Positions 34,427 to 42,506 of a DNA stretch of 64,000 nucleotides are shown piece by piece. The notes beneath the pieces were generated by a model, which worked only from the letters and a program-made list of their open reading frames with translations, was not told where the DNA came from and searched no databases. Source of the stretch: Streptomyces sp. NBC_00461 (lineage in GTDB: Bacteria > Actinomycetota > Actinomycetes > Streptomycetales > Streptomycetaceae); NCBI RefSeq assembly GCF_036013935.1, contig NZ_CP107902.1:4869001-4933000 (forward strand), in the 5' to 3' direction. The position numbers and the translations under genes were made by a program. Every line of letters starts with the position of its first letter. Within the stretch, counting starts at the first letter, position 1.

Positions 34427-36186
34427 GCGGCACCCCCGAGGAGGCCTCCGAGGAGGGCGGCCTGCGTCTGTTCGTCGAGGACGGCGACGGTGCCGGCCTG
34501 CTCGCCGCGGCTGATCGCGTAACCGTGCATGATCGTGGCGGTGGCGGCGCGCTCCAGGCGGTCCCCGCGGCGGACGTAGCAGTCCATCCGGGCCGTGTAC
34601 ATGGTGTCGCGGAGGATCTCGTCGACCCGGAAGACGGTGTGGACGGTCTCCTCCATGAAGATGTCGGACAGCACCTGCACCCGGGTCCGGGAGACCACCG
34701 GGATCCAGCCGCGCTCCTCCAGCAGCCGCCCGATCGCGAGCCCGCGGTCGTGCAGGAAGCGGTCGACGACCTCTTCGAGGGTGCGGATGTACGCGGAGTG
34801 CTGCAGCCGGTCGGAGAAGTGGCAGTAGAAGTAGGGGGCCCGCCAGTCCCACAGGTAGGCGCCGGAGCCCTCGGGCGCCAGGACGTCGGCGACCTCCTGG
34901 CCCTCGGCGATCGGCAGGCTGCCGGCGGCCGCGTTGTTCAGTGCGGCCACCTCGGGGACGACGTACGGCTCCAGGAAGCCGGGCACCGGTTCCGTGCCCG
35001 AGCCGTCCTTGACGGTGACGAGGGCCGCCCGCACCTTGCCCTTGAGCACGCTGACGGTCTGCCCCGCGCGCTCCACGGTCAGGGTCACCGTGAACGGCGC
35101 GCCCTGGCCGGGCTTCGCCTTGGCCGAGACGACGGTGGCGTACACCTGCTCGCCGACCTCCAGGGCCACCGGCAGCTGCACGGACGAGTCGACGATCTCC
35201 AGGCCGAGACCGTAGGTGTGGTACAGCGTCCTGGCGTCCACGCCGCGGTCGGCGAAGTACTGCAGGACCGACTCCTCCACGAGGTACATGAAGTGCTTGA
35301 AGCCGATCCAGGTACGGATGTTGGCGCCTTCGTAACGCGGCTGCCCCACATAACTGGTGGGCTCGCCGTCGAGCAGTTCGGGCATGGGCGGTTCTCCTTG
35401 AGGGGTGGTGGGGGCCAGGAACGCGGTGACGGCCCGGCTCGTCCGCTCGGCCTGCGCCACGTGGCAGAAGTGGCCGAGGGCCGGGAGCAGGCGCACCGTC
35501 GCGGCGGGCATGTCCCGGTCGAGGGCGGCGGCCCGCATCGGGGTCAGCGACTCGTCCCGGGTGCCGGCGACGACGAGGGTCGGCACGGTGATCCGGGTCA
35601 GGTCGAGCAGCCCGGAGCGCGCGAACTCCTCGTAGAACACCGGGAATCCGCCCGGCACGGCGCGGTCCAGGAGCTTGCGCACCATCCGGCGCCGTACGTC
35701 GGGGTCGAGCGTGTCGTGGCGGCGCCCCAGATTCAGCCGCAGCCCCTCGACGATCACCTTGCGCAGGGCGGCGAGGGAGCGGGTGCGCAGCTCGTCGGTG
35801 AGCGGGAAGTCGGCGGGCCGGTAGAAGGGGGCGGCCAGGACGACCGCCTCGATCCGCGGGTCCACCGGGCCGGTGGCCAGGTGTTCCAGGATGGCGTTGG
35901 CGCCGAAGGAGTGGCCGAGCAGGGCGACGGGCCGTTCGGGCACGAGGTCGAGCGCCCGGGCCAGCCACTCGCCCGGCGATGCCTTCGGCCGCCACTCGTA
36001 CGAGTTCCCGCCGTGCCAGGGCAGTTGGAGCGCGTACGGGGTGTGGCCGGGCAGCCGCTCGGTGAGGGGCTGCCAGCAGCGCCAGGAGTCCTCGATGCCG
36101 TGCGCGGCGACCAGCGGCGGCCCGCTGCCGGGGCCGCGCCACACCTCCAGCCCGTCGTCGTCGGCGGCCACCTTGGTCCAGGTCAT
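34423..36186 (-). CDS. alpha/beta hydrolase fused to double-hotdog thioesterase
   Basis: The 587-residue protein has an alpha/beta hydrolase domain (about 1-260) with LLGHSFGAN, acid in AGTRDE and His in LGHFCHV. A double-hotdog thioesterase-like part follows (about 268-587; WIGFKHFMYLVEESVLQYF and HSAYIRTLEEVVDRFL). At residue 268 an in-frame ATG (35385) is preceded by AAGGAG at 8-bp spacing, a textbook ribosome site. Two products, a fusion and a free thioesterase, are therefore possible. The hydrolase half is paralogous to the 28726-29562 protein. Chain release is the likely role. Confidence 0.8.
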   Translation of the reverse strand: MTWTKVAADDDGLEVWRGPGSGPPLVAAHGIEDSWRCWQPLTERLPGHTPYALQLPWHGGNSYEWRPKASPGEWLARALDLVPERPVALLGHSFGANAILEHLATGPVDPRIEAVVLAAPFYRPADFPLTDELRTRSLAALRKVIVEGLRLNLGRRHDTLDPDVRRRMVRKLLDRAVPGGFPVFYEEFARSGLLDLTRITVPTLVVAGTRDESLTPMRAAALDRDMPAATVRLLPALGHFCHVAQAERTSRAVTAFLAPTTPQGEPPMPELLDGEPTSYVGQPRYEGANIRTWIGFKHFMYLVEESVLQYFADRGVDARTLYHTYGLGLEIVDSSVQLPVALEVGEQVYATVVSAKAKPGQGAPFTVTLTVERAGQTVSVLKGKVRAALVTVKDGSGTEPVPGFLEPYVVPEVAALNNAAAGSLPIAEGQEVADVLAPEGSGAYLWDWRAPYFYCHFSDRLQHSAYIRTLEEVVDRFLHDRGLAIGRLLEERGWIPVVSRTRVQVLSDIFMEETVHTVFRVDEILRDTMYTARMDCYVRRGDRLERAATATIMHGYAISRGEQAGTVAVLDEQTQAALLGGLLGGAA

Positions 36187-37082
36187 GCCGGGACCCCCGT
36201 CGGTTCTCCCACGACGGTCAGGTCCACGGCGGCCCAGCCGTCCTCGGCCCCGCCGCAGCCGATGGTGCGGGCCTCACCGCGGGCTGCGGCGACGGCGGTG
36301 CGGATGACGCCGGCGGCCCCGTAGAAGTCGCCGGGTTCCGGATGGGGTCGGTCCACCGGCCCAGTCGTGCGTCGTACGGCGCCGAGCCGCAAACCGGTGC
36401 TGTGAGGCCACGCGCCGGGCTCACCGACGAGCAGGCAGCCGGCCCCCGCGGCGAGCGGTGCGGGCGCGTCCGTGCGCAGGGCGGCCAGCCGGGCGGCGAC
36501 CGGGTCGGCCGGTTCCACGCCGACGACGACCGCGCGCGGGGCTCGGCCCGCGAGGATCAGCCGCCTGGCCAACGACAGCGCGTCGAGGCCGGCCGTGGCG
36601 CCGCTGCACACCGCGAGGTTGGGTCCGGTGAAGCCGTAGCGGATGGCGAGGGTGCTGGCGATGACGTTGCTGGAGGCGTTGGGCGCGTCCAGCGGACTGA
36701 CCACGGACCCGCCCCGCTCCCGCACGTCGGAGAGCACCGAGCAGACGGTCTCGACGTTGCCGAGATTCGAGGCGACGACCACGGCGGTCCCGGCGGCGTA
36801 CGGCAGGGACTCCGCGAGCGGCCCCGGCGGCAGCCCGAGAGCACGGTGGACCGCACAGAGGGCAAGCCGCGTGGACGGCTCCTTACCGAGCAGCCCCTTG
36901 CGGCCGAGGACCTCCTTGGCGTCTTCGGGGAGACAGGCGGGGCTGTCGGGCGAACCGGGCAGATCCGCGGCGGACAGCCCCGGGACATGCACGGACCACC
37001 CGGCCACATCGAGCAGCCCTGACGAACCCCCCAAGGGGCGCGGGGAACTGCGCGACCGGCCACGACGAACCTGCGGACTCAT
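36183..37082 (-). CDS. KS-like partner protein without canonical active-site Cys (CLF-like, short)
   Basis: The 299-residue protein resembles the 348-residue protein at 29559-30605 (LGRKG..., TAVVVASN, then a GPNLAV segment). The active-site region reads GPNLAVCSGATAG; aligned to GPxLTVSTACxxG, the catalytic position holds Ala, and the Cys lies three residues earlier. It lacks the C-terminal His motifs. It probably pairs with the ketosynthase at 37079-38242. The ATG at 37082 overlaps the KS stop. The first ~20 residues are encoded by a dispersed Streptomyces repeat, so the mature start may be further in. Confidence 0.75.
   Translation of the reverse strand: MSPQVRRGRSRSSPRPLGGSSGLLDVAGWSVHVPGLSAADLPGSPDSPACLPEDAKEVLGRKGLLGKEPSTRLALCAVHRALGLPPGPLAESLPYAAGTAVVVASNLGNVETVCSVLSDVRERGGSVVSPLDAPNASSNVIASTLAIRYGFTGPNLAVCSGATAGLDALSLARRLILAGRAPRAVVVGVEPADPVAARLAALRTDAPAPLAAGAGCLLVGEPGAWPHSTGLRLGAVRRTTGPVDRPHPEPGDFYGAAGVIRTAVAAARGEARTIGCGGAEDGWAAVDLTVVGEPTGVPA
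37021..37076. repeat. Streptomyces dispersed repeat inside coding sequence
   Basis: The segment contains CCCAAGGGGCGCGGGGAACT followed by GCGCGACCGGCCACGACGAA, which matches a short repeat common between Streptomyces genes, from memory. Here it encodes about residues 3-21 of the CLF-like protein at 36183-37082. Confidence 0.6.
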
Positions 37083-38242
37083 GACGGCCCTCCCAGCGGA
37101 GCGCCAACGCACGCCTCCACGATCGTCACCGCATTGACCCCGCCGAACCCGAACGCGTTCACCTGCGCAAGCCGCGCACGGGTCGGCACCGCCTCCCCGT
37201 ACACGAGGCCCAACTTCGCCGCCTCGGCGATCGGCATGCGCAACCCGACAACGGGCGGCACCAGGCCGGCATCCATGGCGGCCACCGCGATGAGCAGGCT
37301 CATCAGGGCCGCACCGCCGGAGGTGTGTCCGACGGCGCCCTTGATACCGGTGACCACAGGCCCGTCCGCACCGAAGGTCTCCAGCAGCGCGGCGGCTTCG
37401 GTCGGGTCGTTCAGGGCGGTGGACGTGCCGTGGGCGACGACGAGTCCGATCTCGTCCGGGGTGACTCCGGCACGGTCGTGCGCGTCCCGGATGGTCGCGA
37501 CGATCCCGGTGGGGTCCGGCGCGGTCTCGTGGTGGGCGTCGCAGCCGACGCCGACACCGCGCAGGAGCGCCAACGGGCGCTGCCCGTCCCGGAGTTCATC
37601 CGCCCGTTCGAGTACGACGGCGACCGCGCCCTCACCGAGCAGCACACCGTCGCGGTCCGCGTCGAACGGGCGGACCATGTCGGCCGTGGCCGTGCCGACC
37701 CGGCCGATCATGGCGAGCATGCTCTCGGTCATGGTGTCGCAGCCGGCCGCCACGACGGCGTCGGCCTCCCCGAGTTCGAGCAGGTCGGCGGCGAGAGCGA
37801 GCGCGTAGCCGGAGGCGGCACAGGCATTGGCTAGGGTGTGCACCTCGGTGACCTCAGGGGCCACGGAGCGCACGGCCTCGGCGAAGTGCAGCTGGGCGAG
37901 GCGCAGTTCGGCCCCGTCGGCGTACCACTGCTCGACCGCGCGGAGTTCCCGCAGACCCGTGCCCACGACGACTGCGACACGGCGCCTCGCCGGATCGACA
38001 CCGGCGTCGGCGAGCGCGTCGGCGACGGTGCGGGCGAGCCAACGGGCCGCCAGTCGGGGGGAGTCGGCGAGGTGCGGGGCGTCGGGCTCCGCGTCCGTGA
38101 TCACGTACCCGTTCCGCACGTTCAGCTTCTCCGGGTCGCCGCAGCGCAGCGGACCCACGCCGCTGCGTCCTTCGAGCAGCGCCCGGAAGGTCGCGTCGAG
38201 GTCGCCCAGGCACGTGGTCATCGCGCTACCCGTGATCGCCAT
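37079..38242 (-). CDS. beta-ketoacyl-ACP synthase
   Basis: The 387-residue ketosynthase has Cys141 in LANACAASG, His271 in VAHGTST, Lys301 and His306 in KGAVGHTSGG, and a C-terminal NAFGFGGVNA. It is the KS of the first [KS - Cys-less partner - hydrolase] module. The ATG at 38242 has GTGGAG 8 bp upstream and overlaps the preceding gene by 17 bp; a GTG at 38275 is a weaker alternative. Confidence 0.87.
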   Translation of the reverse strand: MAITGSAMTTCLGDLDATFRALLEGRSGVGPLRCGDPEKLNVRNGYVITDAEPDAPHLADSPRLAARWLARTVADALADAGVDPARRRVAVVVGTGLRELRAVEQWYADGAELRLAQLHFAEAVRSVAPEVTEVHTLANACAASGYALALAADLLELGEADAVVAAGCDTMTESMLAMIGRVGTATADMVRPFDADRDGVLLGEGAVAVVLERADELRDGQRPLALLRGVGVGCDAHHETAPDPTGIVATIRDAHDRAGVTPDEIGLVVAHGTSTALNDPTEAAALLETFGADGPVVTGIKGAVGHTSGGAALMSLLIAVAAMDAGLVPPVVGLRMPIAEAAKLGLVYGEAVPTRARLAQVNAFGFGGVNAVTIVEACVGAPLGGPS

Positions 38243-39398
38243 CGGCACGGCTCCACCCCCTGACCACGGCGGCACCGGCGGCGCCGTCCGCGCCCAGGGT
38301 GGTGATGACGGAGAGTTCGCCGTCGCGGGCGGGCTGTGTGCGGTGGCGGGCCAGCAGTGCGGCGAGCTGGAAGGCGCCGGACGCGCTGAACGCCTCGCCC
38401 GTCAGGTCCTTGACCCGCAGCCGTTCGGGGCCGGCCCCGAGGACGGCGGTGACTGCGGCCTCCTCCGCCTCGTCGAAGCGGGGCATCCCGTTCGCCGCGG
38501 TGGCCACGGCGGTCACCTCGTCGGGCCGTACGCCCGCCCGTTTCAGGGCGCGGGCCAGACAGGACGTCAGGCCCGCGACGAACGTTCCGTCAGCCCCGGG
38601 AGGGTCGTACACGCCCGTCTCCACCGCGAGGATCTCCGCGTCGGGGCGGCGTCCGGCCGCGCGTACGGCGGCCGCGCTCTCCACGACGAACACCGCCGCG
38701 CCCTCGCCGGGGGCGAGGCGTCCGCCGTCGGTGCGCTGGGCGTAGTGCACCGCCCAGGCCGACTGCGGGCTGAACTCCTCGACACAGCCCGCCAGCAGCG
38801 CGTCCGCGTAACCGCAGCCGATCAGATTGCGGCTGTAGCGCAGCACGTTGAGCATGGCCAGGTGCCCGCCCGCGATGGTCGCGTTCACGCCCTTGAGGCC
38901 GTAGCGGATCGCCGCCTGGCCGGCCGCGCAGTTCATCACCGCGTTCGGGAAGAGCAGCGGGTTGACCAGGTACGGGCGCTCCTGGACGAAGGTGTCGCGG
39001 CTGTAGTCGCTGGTGGACTTGGCGCTGCCGGCGGTGGTGCCGAGGGTGATGCCCATACGGTCCCTGCTCGCGTCGCCGACCTCCAGGTCCGTGTCGGCGA
39101 ACGCCTCCTCGCAGGCGACCATGGCCAGCGAGGTGCTGCGGTCGAAGAAGGACGTGCCCTTGCGGCCGAGATGGTCGCGGACCCTGAAGTCGACCAGTGC
39201 GTGGGCGTCCCGGCGCGGCAGCGGGTCCTCGAACATCCCGGAGACGTCCGCCGTGGGCGAGTGCCCGGCGGCGAGCGCGCTCGCGAGCGCCTCGATGCCG
39301 ATCCCGGCGCCGGAGAGCACTCCGAATCCGGTGATCGCGAGCGCGAGCGGGGTGGTGGACGAGGCGGGGGCGGACAGCTGTGCGGCTGTCGCCGTCAT
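38226..39398 (-). CDS. chain length factor (KS-beta)
   Basis: The 390-residue protein has the full ketosynthase length. The active-site region reads GVNATIAGGHLA, so the nucleophilic Cys is replaced (GGH in place of TAC), and the HGTGT and GHT segments are lost (TAANGMP, DLTGEAFSAS). These are the marks of a chain length factor. It overlaps the ketosynthase gene 39395-40600 by ATGA, the usual KS-alpha/KS-beta coupling. The heterodimer should set the polyene length. Confidence 0.87.
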   Translation of the reverse strand: MTATAAQLSAPASSTTPLALAITGFGVLSGAGIGIEALASALAAGHSPTADVSGMFEDPLPRRDAHALVDFRVRDHLGRKGTSFFDRSTSLAMVACEEAFADTDLEVGDASRDRMGITLGTTAGSAKSTSDYSRDTFVQERPYLVNPLLFPNAVMNCAAGQAAIRYGLKGVNATIAGGHLAMLNVLRYSRNLIGCGYADALLAGCVEEFSPQSAWAVHYAQRTDGGRLAPGEGAAVFVVESAAAVRAAGRRPDAEILAVETGVYDPPGADGTFVAGLTSCLARALKRAGVRPDEVTAVATAANGMPRFDEAEEAAVTAVLGAGPERLRVKDLTGEAFSASGAFQLAALLARHRTQPARDGELSVITTLGADGAAGAAVVRGWSRADGDHG

Positions 39399-40600
39399 GA
39401 GTACCTCCCGAGCATGACGATGGCGTTGTTGCCGCCGAAGGCGAATCCGTTGACCTGGGCGATGCGCACGTCCGCGCGCCGCGCCTCGTTGGCGACGGGG
39501 TCGATCAGGGGCATCTCCGGGTCAGGAGTGCTGTAGTTGATCGTGGGCGGCAGGAACGATCCGGTGATGCCGAGCACCGACGCGATCGCGCCGAGCCCGC
39601 TCGCGGCGCCCATGGTGTGGCCGAGCATCGACTTGGTGGAGCTGATCGGCGGCGGCCGCTCACCGAAGACGTCGACCACCGCTCCGGCCTCCACCTGGTC
39701 GTTGGCCGGTGTGCCGGTGCCGTGGGCGCAGATGTAGTCCACGTCCGCCGCCTCGACGCCCGCGTTGCGGTGGGCGAGGCGCATACAGGCGGCGATGGAC
39801 TCCCGCAGGGGCGCGACCATGTGGTTGGCGTCGCAGTTGACGCCGTAGCCGAGCACCTCGGCGTGGATGCGGGCGCCGCGGGCCAGCGCAGAGTCCAGGC
39901 TCTCCAGGAACAGCGCGGCACCGCCCTCGCCGGTGATGATCCCGGACCGGTTCTTGTCGAAGGGCGAGCAGGCCTTCTCGGTGAGGGCGCCCAGCCGGTA
40001 GAAACCGGCGTGCGACCAGCGGCCGACCGAGTCCGCGCCGCCGGCGATCATGTAGTCGGCCTCGCCGGTGCGGATCAGGTCGTAGGCGTAGCCGAGCGCG
40101 TAGTTGCTGGCCGAGCAGGCGGTGGAGAGCGTGACGGCGTCGCCGGTCAGGCGCAGCTCGCGGTTCACGGCCTGCGAGAGGCGGGCGCTGGAGACCTGGC
40201 GGACCAGGCCGGCGTCCAGCCGGTGGACGCCCCTCTCCAGCGCGTCGCCCGTCAGGCGCTCCAGCACCTGCGACTCGCCGCCGGTCGTACCCATGCTCGA
40301 TCCGGCGCGGGAGGCGGCCAGTTCCTCCTCGTCGATCCCGGCGTCGGCCACCGCGAGCCGGGCCGCGGAGGCCGCGAAAAGACTGGTGCGGCCCCATTCG
40401 TCGACGGACAGCCGCCGCACCAATTCCGTCGGCTGGAATTCGTGCACTTCACCGGCCATGAAGTAGGGAAAGCCAGTCGAGTCGAAACAGGCGATCGGAG
40501 AAACTCCGTTCACTCCCGCCCGCAGCGCCTCGCCATAGGCGGGCGCGCCAATACCGATGCTCGACACGGGACCGAGCCCCGTGATGACTACCCGTCGCAT
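39395..40600 (-). CDS. beta-ketoacyl-ACP synthase (FabF-like, KS-alpha)
   Basis: The 401-residue protein is the most canonical ketosynthase of the cluster: Cys162 in LSTACSAS, His293 in CAHGTGT, Lys323 and His328 in KSMLGHTMGA, and NGFAFGGNNA at the C-terminus. It lies between the ACP gene (4 bp) and the chain length factor (ATGA). ACP, KS and CLF thus head the operon and form the minimal PKS. Confidence 0.92.
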   Translation of the reverse strand: MRRVVITGLGPVSSIGIGAPAYGEALRAGVNGVSPIACFDSTGFPYFMAGEVHEFQPTELVRRLSVDEWGRTSLFAASAARLAVADAGIDEEELAASRAGSSMGTTGGESQVLERLTGDALERGVHRLDAGLVRQVSSARLSQAVNRELRLTGDAVTLSTACSASNYALGYAYDLIRTGEADYMIAGGADSVGRWSHAGFYRLGALTEKACSPFDKNRSGIITGEGGAALFLESLDSALARGARIHAEVLGYGVNCDANHMVAPLRESIAACMRLAHRNAGVEAADVDYICAHGTGTPANDQVEAGAVVDVFGERPPPISSTKSMLGHTMGAASGLGAIASVLGITGSFLPPTINYSTPDPEMPLIDPVANEARRADVRIAQVNGFAFGGNNAIVMLGRYS

Positions 40601-40604
40601 ACGG

Positions 40605-40865
40605 TCAGTCCTGCCAGCCGGCGTGCTGGCCGAGTATCCGGTGCACCTCGGTCAGGTTGACCATCTTGGGCAGCTCGGACTGCGGGATCTCGACCTTGTA
40701 CTTCTTCTCCAGGCGGGCCAGGATCTCGATCGCCCGCAGCGAGTCCGCCTCGTGGTCCTCGACGAACAGGCTGGTCTCGCTGATCTCCTCCGGCTCCAGT
40801 TCGAGCACCTCGGCGACGATCTCGCGGATTTCGTCGAGCTGCTGCTGCTTGCTTTCGTCAGACAT
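40605..40865 (-). CDS. acyl carrier protein
   Basis: The 86-residue acidic helical protein has the phosphopantetheine site Ser42 in HEADSLRAIE (the usual DSL). It is the first gene of the operon and the only ACP in the cluster. The ATG has GAAGGG upstream. The phosphopantetheinyl transferase gene starts 247 bp away on the opposite strand. Confidence 0.92.
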   Translation of the reverse strand: MSDESKQQQLDEIREIVAEVLELEPEEISETSLFVEDHEADSLRAIEILARLEKKYKVEIPQSELPKMVNLTEVHRILGQHAGWQD

Positions 40866-41055
40866 GTGAAGCCCTTCTCATGGATATTCGCCGTTCGATT
40901 CGGTGAGTCCGACGTTAGTCAGCGGTTCGACGGCGGAGCCAGGATCCATGGGCGTTCACAATTAAGGCGCCGGCGGAAAGGGAATTGCCATTAACTCGGG
41001 TGCGGGAAACAGGCAAGTTTCTCTGCAGGAAGCTGCCAGGGCGAGGGCCGGATGA

Positions 41056-41089
41056 CCGGTTGCTGTCAGCACCGGCGGGGAGCAACCGG
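41056..41089 (+). promoter_or_regulatory. inverted repeat upstream of the PPTase gene
   Basis: CCGGTTGCT (41056-41064) and AGCAACCGG (41081-41089) form a perfect 9-bp inverted repeat with 16-bp spacing. It ends 22 bp before the PPTase ATG in the 246-bp divergent promoter region shared with the ACP operon. It may be an operator or a leader hairpin. Confidence 0.4.
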
Positions 41090-41111
41090 CCCGGCCCTAC
41101 GGTCCGTTCAC

Positions 41112-41873
41112 ATGTCCTCGACATACCCGACGTACGCCCCGCATCCGGCGAGGGTCTGGTGGTGGCGCTTGCCGCTCACCTACACACCGACCGACCTCGC
41201 GCTGCTGAGCACGTCCGAGCGCGCCCGTGTCGACCGCGCCCGCAGTACGCGCGCGAAGGCGTCGATCGTCGTCACGCGCGCGCGTGCCCGTCGCGTCCTG
41301 GGCGAACTGCTGGACGTACCGCCCCGGCAGATCCGGCTGGGCCGCGCCGCCTGCCCCTGCTGCGGCACCCCGGAGCAGGGGCCGCCCGTCGTGCTGCACC
41401 CCGGGACACGGCTGCGGATCAGCCTGTCGCACACCACCGGCTGCGCGGCGCTCGCGGTGTGCGAGGGCCCGGTCGGAGTCGACGTCGAGGAGCGACGCCC
41501 TCTCCCGACGGACACCCTGGCCCCCTCGACACTCACGCCCGCCGAGGCGAAGCACCTGGCAGCCGCATCAGCCGGCCCCGAACGCGACGCCGCCTTCCTG
41601 CGCTGCTGGACCCGCAAGGAGGCCGTCCTCAAGGCCGTCGGCACGGGCATCACCTCGGACCTGACCGCCCTGGAATCCCACCCGGGCCTCCCCGGCCCCG
41701 TCCGCATGGAGGCCGGCGAACACCCGTGGTCGGTGACGGACCTTCCCCTCCCGCCCCCTTGGACGGCATCCCTGGCGACACCCCACGGCATCCCGTCCCC
41801 ACCGGAGGTCACCTGCTACGGCAGCCCGACGCCCCTCACACCGCCACCAACGGTGCGTCCTCGCGCCACTTGA
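41112..41873 (+). CDS. 4'-phosphopantetheinyl transferase (Sfp type)
   Basis: The protein is 253 residues from the ATG at 41112. It has ISLSHTTGCAALAV, the Mg-binding GVDVEE and the WTRKEAVLKAVG motif of Sfp-type enzymes. It transfers the phosphopantetheine arm from CoA to the ACP Ser. Its place divergent from the ACP operon marks the right border of the cluster. The last ~45 residues are Pro/Thr-rich. Its 3' end overlaps the convergent ATPase gene by 38 bp. Confidence 0.9.
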   Translation: MSSTYPTYAPHPARVWWWRLPLTYTPTDLALLSTSERARVDRARSTRAKASIVVTRARARRVLGELLDVPPRQIRLGRAACPCCGTPEQGPPVVLHPGTRLRISLSHTTGCAALAVCEGPVGVDVEERRPLPTDTLAPSTLTPAEAKHLAAASAGPERDAAFLRCWTRKEAVLKAVGTGITSDLTALESHPGLPGPVRMEAGEHPWSVTDLPLPPPWTASLATPHGIPSPPEVTCYGSPTPLTPPPTVRPRAT

Positions 41874-42282
41874 GGATCTTGTCGAAGCTCACGATCGTGC
41901 CCCCGCGCCCCGGCTTGTTGCCGATGTGGACGTGGTCGGCGAGTTCGCGGATCAGGTAGAGGCCACGGCCGTGTTCGGCGTCGGTGCGGGCGCGGCGGGG
42001 GGTCGGGGAGGTGGCGAAGCCGGGGCCGGAGTCGGCGACTTCGATACGGCACTTCTCACCGTCGAGGTAGGCCGTGACCCGGTACGCCTCGGAGGATCCG
42101 CCGTGCATGGTGTCCCCGCCGTGCTCGACGGCGTTCGCGCAGGCCTCGCTGAGGGCGACGGAGAGGTCGTAGGAGATGTCGGGGTCGACACCCGCCGTCT
42201 CCATCGTGCCGAGGAGCAGCCGCCGGGCGAGCGGAACGCTCGCAGCATCACGGCGCAAGTGGAGTGACCACCAGATGCTCAT
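41836..42282 (-). CDS. ATP-binding protein of the RsbW/anti-sigma type
   Basis: The 148-residue protein (ATG at 42282) is almost entirely a HATPase_c_2 domain: N-box LSVALSEACANAVEHG, G1 VADSGPGF and G2 EHGRGLYLI. It belongs to the same broad family as the protein at 10671-11231. The target sigma or anti-anti-sigma factor is not visible. It converges on and overlaps the PPTase gene by 38 bp. The upstream region carries a perfect palindrome (42439-42454). Confidence 0.82.
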   Translation of the reverse strand: MSIWWSLHLRRDAASVPLARRLLLGTMETAGVDPDISYDLSVALSEACANAVEHGGDTMHGGSSEAYRVTAYLDGEKCRIEVADSGPGFATSPTPRRARTDAEHGRGLYLIRELADHVHIGNKPGRGGTIVSFDKILKWREDAPLVAV

Positions 42283-42438
42283 ACTCCAGCCTCCAGGCCG
42301 CGACTCGACATACCGTTTCTTATTGCCGCCTGCACCCCGGTGTAAGCACGGAGTTGACGTGATGCCGCCCATATGGGCGATGCGTCCTCAACAGAATCGG
42401 TGTATGTGGGGGCGGGCCGTACCAGAGAGTGACCTTCC

Positions 42439-42454
42439 GGTTCGGAACCGAACC
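42439..42454. promoter_or_regulatory. palindrome in divergent promoter region
   Basis: GGTTCGG-AA-CCGAACC is a perfect 7-bp inverted repeat with a 2-bp spacer. It lies between the divergent ATPase (start 42282) and membrane protein (start 42507) genes, a good position for a dimeric repressor. Confidence 0.4.
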
Positions 42455-42506
42455 TTGCGGACCTGCCGTATGGCACCCATAAGGCCAGTGCGATGATGAG
42501 CCCGCC

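Noticed and set aside
36183..37082. Active ketosynthase because a Cys lies in AVCSGATAG
   Set aside because: Aligned to the other ketosynthases, the Cys is three residues before the nucleophile position and the His motifs are absent.
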